In this document: positions 16,936-27,839 of the stretch, piece after piece
Layout of the letters: each line of letters opens with the position of its first letter
Position numbering within the stretch: position 1 is the stretch's first letter
Source of the DNA: Pseudomonas guariconensis
GTDB taxonomy: Bacteria > Pseudomonadota > Gammaproteobacteria > Pseudomonadales > Pseudomonadaceae
DNA: 64,000 nucleotides
Assembly (NCBI RefSeq): GCF_900102675.1
Contig: NZ_FMYX01000002.1
Coordinates: forward strand, 434,001 to 498,000
Direction: 5' to 3'
Translations under genes and position numbers: made by a program
Notes under the pieces: generated by a model
The model's input: only the letters and a program-made list of their open reading frames with translations
What the model was told of the DNA's origin: nothing
Database searches by the model: none

Positions 16936-19900
16936 CTAACGTTGTGTCTGCGGCTCGCGGATCTTGTACCAGGCCACATAGAGCGCCGGCAGGAACAACA
17001 GCGTCAGCAGCGTTGCACTGATGATGCCGCCGATCATCGCGTAGGCCATCGGCCCCCAGAACACTTCCCGAGCGATCGGGATCATGCCAAGGCTCGCCGC
17101 CGCCGCGGTCAGCAGGATCGGTCGGCGGCGGTGGTTGGTCGCCTCCACGACGGCATCCCAGGGCGAGAACCCTTGCGCCTCGAATTCGTCGATCTGAGTC
17201 ACCAGGATCACCGAGTTGCGGATGATGATGCCGGCCAGGGCCAGGATACCGAGAATGGCCACGAAGCCCATGGGCGTGCCGGTGGGCACCAGCGCCAGCA
17301 CCACGCCGATCAGCCCCAGTGGCGCCACGCTGACCACCAGGAACAGCTTCTGCACGCTGTGCAGCTGGATCATCAGGAAGGTCGCCATGAGGAACAGCAT
17401 CAGCGGAATGACCTTGCGGATCGGCCCTTGGGCTTTGGCGCTTTCTTCCACCGTACCGCCGGTGGCCACTTCATAGCCGACCGGCAGCTTGTCGATGAAC
17501 TGGTCGATTTCAGGCTTGAGCTGGGCCACCAGGTCGGTGGGCTGGATGTCGCCGTTGACCGAGGCCTTGATGGTGATGGTTGGCTTGCGGTCGCGGCGCC
17601 ATACCAGGGGCTGTTCCAGCTCGTAGCGCACGGTGGCGAAGGCCAGCAGCGGGATCGAGGTGCCGTTGGGGGTGAGGATCTGCAGGTTCTGCAGAGTATC
17701 GGGCGAGCCACGCTCGCTGTCTTCGGCACGGGCGACCACGTTGATCAGGTAGATGTTGTCGTTGACCTGGGTGATCGGCGTGCCGCTGACGATGCTGTTC
17801 ATCACGTTGGCCACGTCCTCGGACGACAGCCCCAACTGGCGCGCCTTGTCCTGGGCGATCTCCACGCGCAGCACCTTACCGGGCTCGTTCCAGTCGTAGA
17901 TCATCTCGCCGATGTGCTCGTTGGCGTCGAGCAGGGTGGCAAGCTCGATCGCATGCTTGCGCACCTGGTCGATGTCCTTGCCACTGACCCGGTACTGGAT
18001 CGGACGTCCCACCGGCGGGCCCATTTCCAGCGACTGGACGTTGGTACCGATGCCCACGAACTCTTCGCGCAGGATCTTCTCCAGGCGCTTCATCATGCCC
18101 TGGCGCTCTTCGAAGCCCTTGCTGACGATTACCAGCTGCGCGTAGTAGGGGTTCTGCAATTGCGCATCCAGCGGTAGGTAGAAGCGAATCGCCCCCTGGC
18201 CGATGTAGGTGCTCCAGCGCACCAGGTCCGGGTCGTCCTTGATCCTGGCCTCGAACCGGTCGACGACCTTGCGGGTTTCCTCGATCGACGCGTTCTGGGG
18301 CAGGTTCAGGTCGACCAGGATCTCGGGGCGGTCGGACGAAGGGAAGAACTGGTTCTGCACGAAGCGCTCGCAGATCAGCGCCAGGACAAACAGCAACACC
18401 GTGCCGATGATGGTCAGCCAGCGATGACGCATGCACCACAGCAGGCTGTGCTCGAACGCCCGTCCCACGCGGCCAGGCTCGGCCTCATGGGCCTTGAGCT
18501 TGCTGCTGCTCAGGATATGCACGCCCAGCACAGGCGCGAAGAACACCGCCACCACCCACGACACCAGCAACGCCACCGCGATGACGGCGAACAAGGTGTA
18601 GGTGTATTCACCCGCAGAGCTGGCGTTGAGCCCGATCGGCACGAAACCGGCCACGGTCACCAGCGTGCCGGTAAGCATGGGGAAGGCTGTGGAGGTGTAG
18701 GCGAATGTCGCCGCCTGCTCCTTGCTTTCGCCCATCTCCAGCCGCGTGACCATGACCTCCACCGTGATCATCGCATCATCCACCAGCAGGCCCAGGGCGA
18801 TGATCAGCGCTCCGAGGGAGATCCGCTGCATGGTGATGCCGCTGTACTCCATGAACACGAACACCATGGCCAGCACCAACGGGATCGAGCACGCCACCAC
18901 CAGACCTGCGCGCACGCCCAGGCTGACGAAGCTCACCCCCAGCACGATCACCACCGCCTCGAACAGCGCACTGGTGAAGCCGCCCACCGCCTGCTTGACC
19001 ACCACGGCCTGGTCGGACACGGTGTGCACGCCCACGCCCACCGGCAGGTCGGCGACGACGCTGTCCATCTTCTTCTTCAGCGCGGCGCCAAACACTTGGA
19101 TGTTGCCACCGGCCTTCATGCCGATCGCAAGGCCGATGGCCGTCTGGCCGTTGTAACGGAACATTGGCGAAGGTGGATCGACATAGCCACGTTCGATATC
19201 GGCGATATCCGCGAGGCGGAAGAAGCGGTCGTTGATCCGCAGGTTGACGGTCTGCAGGTCCTTTTCCGAGGCGAATTGCCCGGTCGTACGCACTGAGATG
19301 CGCTCGGGGCCCGCTTCGATCACGCCCGCCGGGGTGACCGCGTTCTGCGATTGCAAAGCCTGCATCACCTGGCGCTGGTCGATGCCCAGGGCCGCCAGCT
19401 TGCGGGTGGAGAAGTTCAGGTAGAGCACTTCGTCCTGGGTGCCGATCAGCTCGATCTTGCCGATGTTGGGCACATCGCGCACTTCGGCCCGCGCCACTTC
19501 CACGTAGTCGCGCAGCTGGCGCAAGGTCAGGCCATCAGCGGTGAAGGCATAGATCGAACCGAACACATCGCCGAATTCGTCGTTGAAGGCAGGGCCCTGG
19601 ATGCCCGAGGGGAACTGGCCGCGGATATCCTGGATCTTCTTGCGCACCTGGTACCAGATTTCCGGGATGTCCTTGGCCTTGGTGGTGTCGCGCAGGTAGA
19701 CATAGACAGTGGATTCACCAGGGCGGGTATAGCTCTTGGTGTAATCGAGCGAGTCGAGCTCCTCGAGCTTCTTTTCGATGCGGTCGGTGACCTGATACAG
19801 CGTCTCGTCCTGGGTCGCCCCTGGCCAGCGGGTCTGGATCACCATGGTCTTGATGGTGAAGGACGGGTCTTCCTCACGTCCTAGGTTGAAATACGAAAAA

Positions 19901-19989
19901 ATCCCCATCAGCAGCCCGACGAACATCAGGTACCAGACGAACGATTGGTGCCTGAGCGCCCACTCGGACAGGTTGAAGCTTCCTTTCAT
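16936..19989 (-). CDS. triC: RND efflux permease, TriC-like
   Basis: A 1017-residue inner-membrane pump with the HAE1-like RND plan: a membrane segment at about 14-34 (SFVWYLMFVGLLMGIFSYFN), a large periplasmic loop, then segments around 340-480, and the repeat in the second half. The proton-relay aspartates are in LGLLVDDAMITVE (TM4). The C-terminus ends soon after TM12 (LTLLFLPALYVAWYKI). TriC of P. aeruginosa expels triclosan and, unlike other RND pumps, needs two adaptor proteins, as found here. Start overlaps the triB stop by four bases. No outer-membrane channel is encoded nearby. Confidence 0.88.
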   Translation of the reverse strand: MKGSFNLSEWALRHQSFVWYLMFVGLLMGIFSYFNLGREEDPSFTIKTMVIQTRWPGATQDETLYQVTDRIEKKLEELDSLDYTKSYTRPGESTVYVYLRDTTKAKDIPEIWYQVRKKIQDIRGQFPSGIQGPAFNDEFGDVFGSIYAFTADGLTLRQLRDYVEVARAEVRDVPNIGKIELIGTQDEVLYLNFSTRKLAALGIDQRQVMQALQSQNAVTPAGVIEAGPERISVRTTGQFASEKDLQTVNLRINDRFFRLADIADIERGYVDPPSPMFRYNGQTAIGLAIGMKAGGNIQVFGAALKKKMDSVVADLPVGVGVHTVSDQAVVVKQAVGGFTSALFEAVVIVLGVSFVSLGVRAGLVVACSIPLVLAMVFVFMEYSGITMQRISLGALIIALGLLVDDAMITVEVMVTRLEMGESKEQAATFAYTSTAFPMLTGTLVTVAGFVPIGLNASSAGEYTYTLFAVIAVALLVSWVVAVFFAPVLGVHILSSSKLKAHEAEPGRVGRAFEHSLLWCMRHRWLTIIGTVLLFVLALICERFVQNQFFPSSDRPEILVDLNLPQNASIEETRKVVDRFEARIKDDPDLVRWSTYIGQGAIRFYLPLDAQLQNPYYAQLVIVSKGFEERQGMMKRLEKILREEFVGIGTNVQSLEMGPPVGRPIQYRVSGKDIDQVRKHAIELATLLDANEHIGEMIYDWNEPGKVLRVEIAQDKARQLGLSSEDVANVMNSIVSGTPITQVNDNIYLINVVARAEDSERGSPDTLQNLQILTPNGTSIPLLAFATVRYELEQPLVWRRDRKPTITIKASVNGDIQPTDLVAQLKPEIDQFIDKLPVGYEVATGGTVEESAKAQGPIRKVIPLMLFLMATFLMIQLHSVQKLFLVVSVAPLGLIGVVLALVPTGTPMGFVAILGILALAGIIIRNSVILVTQIDEFEAQGFSPWDAVVEATNHRRRPILLTAAAASLGMIPIAREVFWGPMAYAMIGGIISATLLTLLFLPALYVAWYKIREPQTQR

Positions 19990-21053
19990 TGCGCGTCCTC
20001 ATCGAATGCGACCTTCTGGCCCGGCTTGAGGCTGTTCACGCCGGCTGTGACCACCCGCTCGCCTGGCTGAACGCCGGACGTCAGGACGATGCTGTCCTGC
20101 GTGCGCTCGATCAGGGCTACGTCACGGATGGCCACGGTCTTCTGTTTCGGGTCGATCACCCACACCTGGGTCTTGCCGTCGCGTTCGAGCAAGGCGCTCA
20201 GCGGCAGCTGGCTGCGCGGCGAAACCGCGGAGCTCAACGTCACGCTGATGGCAGTGCCCAGGTGGAAGGCGGCCGGCGTGCTGGCCAGGGTCAGCCGCGC
20301 ACGACGGGTTCGCGTCGTGGCATCGGCCTGGGGCTCCAGCTCGCGCAAGGTAGCGGTGGTGTTGATGGTGGGGTCCAGTTGCGAGGCGACGGTGAACGTC
20401 AGGCCTTTGTTCAGTTGCTCGGCCAGACCGATAGGCAGATCGATCACCGCTTCCTTGACGTCCGGACGGGCCAGCGTGACCACGGCCTGCCCGGCCGTCA
20501 CCGTCTGCCCGGCCTCGGCCTGCCAGGCGGTGATGACGGCGGCGTGGTCGCTGCGCAGGGTGCTGTAGTCGAGCTGGTCACGGGCCTGACTCACTGCCGA
20601 ACGGGCTTGTTCCAGTGCAGCGCCTGTGGTCTTGAGGTTGGTCTGGGCGATGTCCAATTGCGCCTGGGCGCCAACGCCTCGATCAAATAGTTGCTGTTGC
20701 CGTCGTGCGTCGGCCTGGGCGTTGATCCACTGCGCTTGCACCTTGGCCAGGTCGCCTTCGGCAGCGCGCAGTTGGTTCTGCTGATCGGTCGGATCGAGGG
20801 TGGCCAAGGTATCGCCGGGCTTTACCTGGGCGCCGACGTCCAGCCAGCGCCGGGCGATACGCCCGGACACACGAAACCCCAGCGTGCTTTCGAAGCGGGC
20901 CTGGATACTGCCCGCAAAGCGCCCCAGCTGCGACTGTACCTGGGGTTCGACGGTCATCGACAACACCGGCCGGATCGGCTCGGGTGCTTGCTCCTCGCTG
21001 GAACAGGCGGCCAGCAGTAGGCTGGCCGGCAACACAAGCAGCACGCGCTTCAT
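19986..21053 (-). CDS. triB: RND efflux periplasmic adaptor, TriB-like lipoprotein
   Basis: A 355-residue membrane-fusion protein. The N-terminus MKRVLLVLPASLLLAACSSE has a lipobox (LAAC), giving lipid attachment at Cys17. A barrel-sandwich (lipoyl) domain begins STLGFRVSGRIARRWLDVG, an alpha-helical hairpin spans about 95-150 (DLAKVQAQWINAQADARRQQ), then beta-barrel and membrane-proximal domains. It overlaps the adaptor upstream and triC downstream by four bases each (ATGA), so the three are translationally coupled. Confidence 0.87.
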   Translation of the reverse strand: MKRVLLVLPASLLLAACSSEEQAPEPIRPVLSMTVEPQVQSQLGRFAGSIQARFESTLGFRVSGRIARRWLDVGAQVKPGDTLATLDPTDQQNQLRAAEGDLAKVQAQWINAQADARRQQQLFDRGVGAQAQLDIAQTNLKTTGAALEQARSAVSQARDQLDYSTLRSDHAAVITAWQAEAGQTVTAGQAVVTLARPDVKEAVIDLPIGLAEQLNKGLTFTVASQLDPTINTTATLRELEPQADATTRTRRARLTLASTPAAFHLGTAISVTLSSAVSPRSQLPLSALLERDGKTQVWVIDPKQKTVAIRDVALIERTQDSIVLTSGVQPGERVVTAGVNSLKPGQKVAFDEDAQ

Positions 21054-22138
21054 GGCGCTCCTCCCCCGTCCTTGGCGTCGACCTTGTGCACCTGCATGTT
21101 CGGGTGCAGCAATTGCCCACCACTGACCACGACGGTTTCACCACTTTTCAGGCCGCTGGCGACCACGATCTTGCCGGTCAGGTAACGTGTGACCTCGACC
21201 TTGCGCAATTCGACCTTGTCCCCCTCGCCCACCACCCAGACCGCCGGCTCGTGCAACGCTTTGGTCAAGGCCGACCAGGGCAGCTCGACACTCGGCCGCC
21301 CCTGGGCATTGGTGGTGGCGGTGACCGGCGCGCCCAGCTGCATACCGGGAGGTACGTTGCGCAGCCCTACCTTGACCTGCACCGTGCCACTCTGCGCGGA
21401 GACGGTCGGCGTGATTTCCCGGACAAACCCTTGCGCCTGGATCTTGGGATCGTCCAGCAGACTGACAATGACGCCTGCATCGCTCGGCGGCGCCACCAGC
21501 AGGGACTCATACACGTTGAACACCGCATCGCGGTCGCCGTCGCGGGCGAGGCTGAAGATCGGCATGGTCGCCTGCACCACCTGGCCGACTTCGGCCTGAC
21601 GCTCGGTGATGACCCCGTCGGCCTCTGATACCAGCGCGGTATAACTCAACTGCTCCTGGGCATCGGCCAACTGCGCCTGGGCAGCCTTGAGCGCACTCTG
21701 GTCGCTGCGCAGCGACGCCTGGGCGGAGTCGTACTCGCTCTGGCTGGTGTAGCCCTTGGGCAGTAGCTTTTGCTGACGCACGAAGGCCGCGCTGGTCTGG
21801 GTGACACGCGCCTGGGCGGCGAATACTTCGGCCTTGGCCGAATCGACGTTGTTCTGCAGATCCTTGGGGTCCAGGCGCGCCAACACCTGGTTGGCTTTGA
21901 CGTGATCGCCTACATCCACGCTACGGGAAATGATCTTGCCGCCGACCCTGAACGACAGGTCGGTCTGAACCCGCGCCTGGACATCGCCGGTCAGGGTCAC
22001 CCTGGCGGCAAAATCGGTAGGTTTGACCTGGATTACACCCACCCTGGGGAGTTCAGCTTTCGACTCTTCCTTGCTACAGCCCGACAGCATGGACAGCAGC
22101 CCCAGGCAAACGACCATCAGCGGACGCGCTAACGTCAT
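21050..22138 (-). CDS. triA: RND efflux periplasmic adaptor, TriA-like lipoprotein
   Basis: A 362-residue membrane-fusion protein. MTLARPLMVVCLGLLSMLSG is followed by the lipobox Cys (LSGC, about residue 21). The lipoyl half-motif SFRVGGKIISRSVDVGDHVK and a helical hairpin (about 95-160) are clear. It is paralogous to, but well diverged from, the next gene; TriA and TriB are both required by TriC in P. aeruginosa. It is the first gene of the triABC operon, divergent from the ATPase at 22286. Confidence 0.87.
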   Translation of the reverse strand: MTLARPLMVVCLGLLSMLSGCSKEESKAELPRVGVIQVKPTDFAARVTLTGDVQARVQTDLSFRVGGKIISRSVDVGDHVKANQVLARLDPKDLQNNVDSAKAEVFAAQARVTQTSAAFVRQQKLLPKGYTSQSEYDSAQASLRSDQSALKAAQAQLADAQEQLSYTALVSEADGVITERQAEVGQVVQATMPIFSLARDGDRDAVFNVYESLLVAPPSDAGVIVSLLDDPKIQAQGFVREITPTVSAQSGTVQVKVGLRNVPPGMQLGAPVTATTNAQGRPSVELPWSALTKALHEPAVWVVGEGDKVELRKVEVTRYLTGKIVVASGLKSGETVVVSGGQLLHPNMQVHKVDAKDGGGAP

Positions 22139-22285
22139 GCAGGCTCCTTGCTTGTGCCAATTGGATTGAGGGACGCGAGTGAAAGCGTAGATCAGGCACG
22201 GACAACTGGCACTGACTCAGATCCATCAAAACTTCTGCACGCAGAATCGGGGATACTGCCGCTTCACAGGACAAGGAAAAGGCCC

Positions 22286-23446
22286 ATGCTCAACACCCTG
22301 GCCATTGCCAACTACCGCTCGATCAACCAGCTGGTCATCCCCCTGGGCCGGTTGAACGTGATCACCGGCGCCAATGGCAGCGGCAAGTCCAACCTCTACA
22401 AAGCCCTGCGCCTGCTGGCCGAGACGGCCCGTGGCGGGGTGGTCAACGCCCTGGCCGCCGAGGGCGGCCTGGAGTCGACGTTCTGGGCCGGCCCCGAGAC
22501 GATCAGCCGGCGCATGCGCCAGGGCGACGTGCCCGTGCAGGGTGGGCCGCGTCAACATGTCAAACGTCTGCGCCTGGGGTTTGCCGACGACGATTTCGGT
22601 TACGCCATCAGCCTCGGATTGCCCGAGCCGAGCCGGTCGAAGTTCGCCCTCGACCCGCAGATCAAGCACGAGGCGATCTGGGCTGGCCCGGTGTGCCGCC
22701 CTGCCAGTCTGCTGGTTGAGCGTAGCGCGGCCATGGTCAAGGCACGCCAGACGCGCCAGTGGCAGGTGCGCAACCAGCACATGACCGAATTCGACAGCCT
22801 GTTCGACCACGTCGGCAGCCTGCAGGATTCGCCGGAAGTCCTGCGCCTGCGCGAACGCATCCGCAGTTGGCGCTTCTACGATCACTTTCGCACCGACGCC
22901 GAGGCACCGGCACGCCAGCCACGCCTGGGCACCCGCACCCCCGTGCTGCACCACGATGGCCGCGACCTGGCCGCTGCCTTGCAGACCATCGATGAGATCG
23001 GTGACTTCGGCGCCTTGCAGCAAGCCATCGGCGACGCTTTCCCTGGGGCTCATCTGAAAATCGATGCGCAGCCCGGGGGCTTGTTCAGCCTGCGTTTTCA
23101 CCAAGCCGGGCTGCTGCGCCCGTTGAGCGCCGCGGAACTGTCCGACGGCACCCTGCGCTATCTGCTGCTGGTGGCCGCCCTGCTGACGCCCAGGCCGCCG
23201 AGCATGATGGTGCTCAACGAGCCGGAAACCAGCTTGCACCCGGACCTGCTACCGGCCTTGGCGCGTTTGATCCGCCACGCTGCGCAGCATTGCCAAGTGT
23301 GGGTGGTCTCCCATGCTCCGCGCTTGGTGGCGGCGCTGGAAGAAGACGAAGCCTGTCACTCGATCCGCCTGGAAAAAGATCTCGGGCAGACGTTGATGGC
23401 TGGGCAGGGGATGCTCGATGAACCGGCCTGGAACTGGCCGGATTGA
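22286..23446 (+). CDS. AAA family ATPase of the RecF/SMC-like type (COG4637)
   Basis: A 386-residue protein starting MLNTLAIANYRSINQLVIPL. Walker A is GANGSGKSN (about 29-37). An ABC-like signature LSAAELSDGTLRYL follows at about 285, then Walker B PSMMVLNEPETSLHP and the His switch VVSHAPRLVA. These are SMC/RecF-type ATPase heads without a coiled coil. No partner nuclease or toxin lies beside it, so there is no direct sign of a defence system; the function is unknown. AAGGAAAAGG upstream supports the ATG. Longer in-frame starts to 22148 enter the promoter space. Confidence 0.8.
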   Translation: MLNTLAIANYRSINQLVIPLGRLNVITGANGSGKSNLYKALRLLAETARGGVVNALAAEGGLESTFWAGPETISRRMRQGDVPVQGGPRQHVKRLRLGFADDDFGYAISLGLPEPSRSKFALDPQIKHEAIWAGPVCRPASLLVERSAAMVKARQTRQWQVRNQHMTEFDSLFDHVGSLQDSPEVLRLRERIRSWRFYDHFRTDAEAPARQPRLGTRTPVLHHDGRDLAAALQTIDEIGDFGALQQAIGDAFPGAHLKIDAQPGGLFSLRFHQAGLLRPLSAAELSDGTLRYLLLVAALLTPRPPSMMVLNEPETSLHPDLLPALARLIRHAAQHCQVWVVSHAPRLVAALEEDEACHSIRLEKDLGQTLMAGQGMLDEPAWNWPD

Positions 23447-23485
23447 GCCTGGGGATGCGTCGCAGCCCTCGCGCGGCCCCGATGC

Positions 23486-23521
23486 GCTCCTGCAGGTATC
23501 GCATGTGATACCTGCAGGAGC
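23486..23521. repeat. 15-bp perfect inverted repeat between convergent genes
   Basis: GCTCCTGCAGGTATC (23486-23500) and its exact complement (23507-23521) flank a 6-base loop. It is a REP-like hairpin between the ATPase gene and spuH and may act as a shared terminator. Confidence 0.7.
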
Positions 23522-23563
23522 TCGCGGAGCCTGCGAAGGGCCGCAAAGCGGCCCACGGATGGA

Positions 23564-24457
23564 TCAGACCGACGCGGTAGCCTGAACCGGACGCTTGACC
23601 TGCGGCTGCGAAACATTCGCCGCAGCGCCCTCTTCGATGGCTTGCTGGATAGCCTTGCGACGACGCTCTTCGGCCTGGCGGCTGAAGTACCACACCAGGA
23701 AGGTCACCAGCGATACCGACAGCAGGATCAAGCTGGCCACGGCGTTGATTTCCGGCTTCACGCCAAGGCGCACAGCGGAGAACACTTCCATCGGCAAGGT
23801 GGTCGAACCTGGACCGGACACGAAACTGGCCAGTACCAGGTCATCCAGCGACAGGGCGAAGGACATCATGCCGCCCGCCGCCAGCGATGGCGCGATCATC
23901 GGGATGGTGATCAGGAAGAACACCTTCCACGGCTTGGCACCCAGGTCCATGGCAGCCTCTTCGATGGACAGGTCCAGCTCACGCAGGCGCGCCGACACCA
24001 CCACCGCCACATAGGCTGCGCAGAAAGTGGTGTGAGCGATCCAGATGGTGACGATGCCACGCTCCTGAGGCCAGCCGATCATCTGCGCCATGGCCACGAA
24101 CAGCAGCAGCAGCGACAGACCGGTGATCACCTCAGGCATCACCAGAGGCGCTGTTACCAGGCCACCGAACAGGGTACGGCCCTTGAAACGGGTCACCCGG
24201 GTCAGCACGAAGGCGGCCAGGGTACCCAACGCCACGGCGGCGATCGCGGTGTAGCAGGCGATCTCCAGCGAGCGCATCACCGAGCCCATCAACTGACTGT
24301 TGTCCAGCAGGCCGACGTACCACTTCACCGACCAGCCGCCCCAGACCGTCACAAGCTTGGAGGCGTTGAACGAGTAGATCACCAGGATCAGCATCGGCAG
24401 GTAGATGAACAGCAAGCCGAGCACCAGCATCAGCTTGGAGAAACCGAAGCGCTTCAT
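23564..24457 (-). CDS. spuH: polyamine ABC transporter permease SpuH (PotI-like)
   Basis: A 297-residue inner-membrane permease with about six membrane segments, the first LMLVLGLLFIYLPMLILVIY. The EAA loop is SIEEAAMDLGAKPWKVFFLI, the contact site for the ATPase SpuF. The C-terminal tail (about 35 residues) is charged and longer than in E. coli PotI. It is the last gene of the spu transport operon and overlaps spuG by four bases. Confidence 0.92.
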   Translation of the reverse strand: MKRFGFSKLMLVLGLLFIYLPMLILVIYSFNASKLVTVWGGWSVKWYVGLLDNSQLMGSVMRSLEIACYTAIAAVALGTLAAFVLTRVTRFKGRTLFGGLVTAPLVMPEVITGLSLLLLFVAMAQMIGWPQERGIVTIWIAHTTFCAAYVAVVVSARLRELDLSIEEAAMDLGAKPWKVFFLITIPMIAPSLAAGGMMSFALSLDDLVLASFVSGPGSTTLPMEVFSAVRLGVKPEINAVASLILLSVSLVTFLVWYFSRQAEERRRKAIQQAIEEGAAANVSQPQVKRPVQATASV

Positions 24458-25374
24458 GCTCTGCCCTCCATTTCTTTGGCCTGGCTGCGGTTGAACAGCA
24501 GGATGGGCACGATCAGGATCGCCAGCATCACCACCGCCAGGGCGGATGCCACCGGCCAGTCACGGTTGTTGAAGAACTCCTGCCACAGCACCTTGCCGAT
24601 CATCAGGGTTTCCGGGCCGCCGAGCAGTTCAGGAATCACGAACTCGCCCACCACGGGGATGAACACCAGCATGCAGCCGGCGATGATGCCGTTCTTCGAC
24701 AGCGGCACAGTGATCTTCCAGAAGCTGTTGAAGGTGCTCGAACCCAGGTCGCTTGCGGCCTCGAGCAGGCTCGGGTCGTGCTTGACCAGGTTCGCGTACA
24801 ACGGAAGGATCATGAACGGCAGGTACGAATAGACCACGCCGATGTACACCGCCAGATTGGTGTTGAGGATCTGCAGCGGCTGGTCGATCAAGCCGATCCA
24901 CAGCAGGAAGCTGTTGAGCAGGCCGTTATTGCTGAGGATGCCCATCCAGGCATAGACGCGGATCAGGATCGCGGTCCAGGTCGGCATCATGATCAGCAGC
25001 AGCAGGACCGTCTGGGTTTCCTTGCGGGCATTGGCGATGGCGTAGGCCATCGGGTAGCCGATCAGCAGGCACAGAAGGGTGCTGAAGAAGGCCATCTTCA
25101 GCGAGCCCAGATAGGCCGAGATGTACAGTTCATCCTCGGTCAACAGGCCGTAGTTGGCCAGGTTGAGCACCAGTTGGATCTTGTCCTCGACGTAGCTGTA
25201 GATCTCCGTGTAGGGCGGGATCGCCACGTCGGCTTCAGCGAAGCTGATCTTCAGGACGATGAAGAACGGCAGCATGAAGAACAGGAACAGCCAGATGAAC
25301 GGCACGCCGATCACCAGATGGCGGCCCTCCGGGGTCACTTTGTTGAGTGCTCGCTTGAGCTTGCGAATGTTCAT
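24454..25374 (-). CDS. spuG: polyamine ABC transporter permease SpuG (PotH-like)
   Basis: A 306-residue permease starting MNIRKLKRALNKVTPEGRHL, with the first membrane segment VIGVPFIWLFLFFMLPFFIV. The EAA-like loop is SLLEAASDLGSSTFNSFWKI. It pairs with SpuH to form the channel. The ATG at 25374 overlaps the spuF stop (ATGA), which favours it over an in-frame ATG 11 codons upstream. Confidence 0.92.
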   Translation of the reverse strand: MNIRKLKRALNKVTPEGRHLVIGVPFIWLFLFFMLPFFIVLKISFAEADVAIPPYTEIYSYVEDKIQLVLNLANYGLLTEDELYISAYLGSLKMAFFSTLLCLLIGYPMAYAIANARKETQTVLLLLIMMPTWTAILIRVYAWMGILSNNGLLNSFLLWIGLIDQPLQILNTNLAVYIGVVYSYLPFMILPLYANLVKHDPSLLEAASDLGSSTFNSFWKITVPLSKNGIIAGCMLVFIPVVGEFVIPELLGGPETLMIGKVLWQEFFNNRDWPVASALAVVMLAILIVPILLFNRSQAKEMEGRA

Positions 25375-26513
25375 GAGCGCAATACCACGCCGCTGTCGTC
25401 TTCCCACCAGACGTACACTTCATCGCCCCAGGTCGGGCGGGTGCCCTGGCGCTCGGCGTTGGCGACGAAGGACTGGACCACTTTCCCGCTCGGCAGCTCC
25501 ACGTAGAACACCGAATGACCACCCAGGTAGGCGATGTCATGGACCTTGCCACGCGACCAGTTGTACTGGCAGGTCGGCTGCTCGGAGGTCACCAGGAGTT
25601 TTTCCGGACGCAGCGCATAAGTGATGTGCTTGTCTTCGACCGAGGTGGTGACACCGTGGCCCACGTAGATATTGCGTTCGAGCTCAGGGCTTGCGATCAG
25701 CGCATGGCCTTCGGCGTCGTCGACCACTTCACCCTCGAACAGGTTGACGTTACCGATGAACTCGCAGACCAGGCGGCTGGTCGGGGTCTCGTACACATCC
25801 ACCGGGCTGCCGATCTGGGCGATCCAGCCCAGGTGCATGATGGCGATGCGTTGGGCCATGGTCATGGCCTCTTCTTGGTCGTGGGTCACCATCACGCAGG
25901 TCACGCCGACCCGCTCGATGATTTCGACCAGCTCCAGTTGCATTTGCGAGCGCAGTTTCTTGTCCAGGGCGCCCATCGGTTCGTCCAGCAGCAGCAGCTT
26001 GGGGCGTTTGGCCAAGGAGCGGGCCAGGGCCACACGCTGACGTTGGCCACCGGAAAGCTGGTGCGGCTTGCGCTTGGCGTACTGAGTCATGTGCACCAGC
26101 TTGAGCATCTCGGCCACGCGGGCGTCGATCTCGGCCTTGGGCATCTTGTCCTGCTGCAGGCCGAAGGCGATGTTCTGCGCCACGGTCATGTGCGGGAACA
26201 GCGCGTAGGACTGGAACATCATGTTGATCGGCCGCTCGTAGGGCGGCATGTCGGTGATGTCGACGCCATCGAGGAAGATCCGCCCTTCGGTCGGACGCTC
26301 GAAGCCGGCAAGCATACGCAGCAAGGTGGACTTGCCGGAGCCGGAGCCACCCAGCAGGGCGAAGATCTCACCCTTGCGGATTTCCAGGGACACATCGTCC
26401 ACGGCTACCGTTTCGTCGAACTTTTTTGTGACCCGGTCGATTTTGACCAGCACCTGCTTGGGTTGCTGGCCACCCTCGAGGGCTTTTTTATAGGCACCGG
26501 AGGCAACTGCCAT
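25371..26513 (-). CDS. spuF: polyamine ABC transporter ATP-binding protein SpuF (PotG-like)
   Basis: A 380-residue ATPase starting MAVASGAYKKALEGGQQPKQ. Walker A is GGSGSGKST, signature LSGGQRQR, Walker B LLLDEPMGALD, H-loop [10 protein letters not shown]-terminal TOBE domain follows from about residue 260 (GRP-like YALRPEKLLV). It energises uptake of putrescine/spermidine delivered by SpuD or SpuE. The start at 26513 has GGGAG about 10 bases upstream; an ATG 11 codons earlier lacks support. Confidence 0.93.
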   Translation of the reverse strand: MAVASGAYKKALEGGQQPKQVLVKIDRVTKKFDETVAVDDVSLEIRKGEIFALLGGSGSGKSTLLRMLAGFERPTEGRIFLDGVDITDMPPYERPINMMFQSYALFPHMTVAQNIAFGLQQDKMPKAEIDARVAEMLKLVHMTQYAKRKPHQLSGGQRQRVALARSLAKRPKLLLLDEPMGALDKKLRSQMQLELVEIIERVGVTCVMVTHDQEEAMTMAQRIAIMHLGWIAQIGSPVDVYETPTSRLVCEFIGNVNLFEGEVVDDAEGHALIASPELERNIYVGHGVTTSVEDKHITYALRPEKLLVTSEQPTCQYNWSRGKVHDIAYLGGHSVFYVELPSGKVVQSFVANAERQGTRPTWGDEVYVWWEDDSGVVLRS

Positions 26514-26584
26514 GAGTGAAACTCCCAACAAGATTTTTATGCCCACACGGCCTGTTTTGGCAGGAACGTAGAGGGTCTGGATGA

Positions 26585-27787
<1,203 letters not shown>

Positions 27788-27800
27788 TTACACGCCTTCC

Positions 27801-27820
27801 GGGCCGGGAAACCCCGGCCC
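27801..27820 (-). other. stem-loop between spuD and spuE
   Basis: GGGCCGGG (27801-27808) and CCCGGCCC (27813-27820) enclose AAAC. There is no U tract after it on the minus strand, so it is better read as an intercistronic stabiliser that would favour the spuD message than as a terminator. Confidence 0.6.
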
Positions 27821-27839
27821 AGAGGGCTTCGAGACGGGC

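Noticed and set aside
22286..23446. Defence system (OLD/Gabija/retron-like) at the ATPase gene
   Set aside because: No nuclease, helicase, toxin or reverse transcriptase partner lies beside it; neighbours are efflux and polyamine genes.
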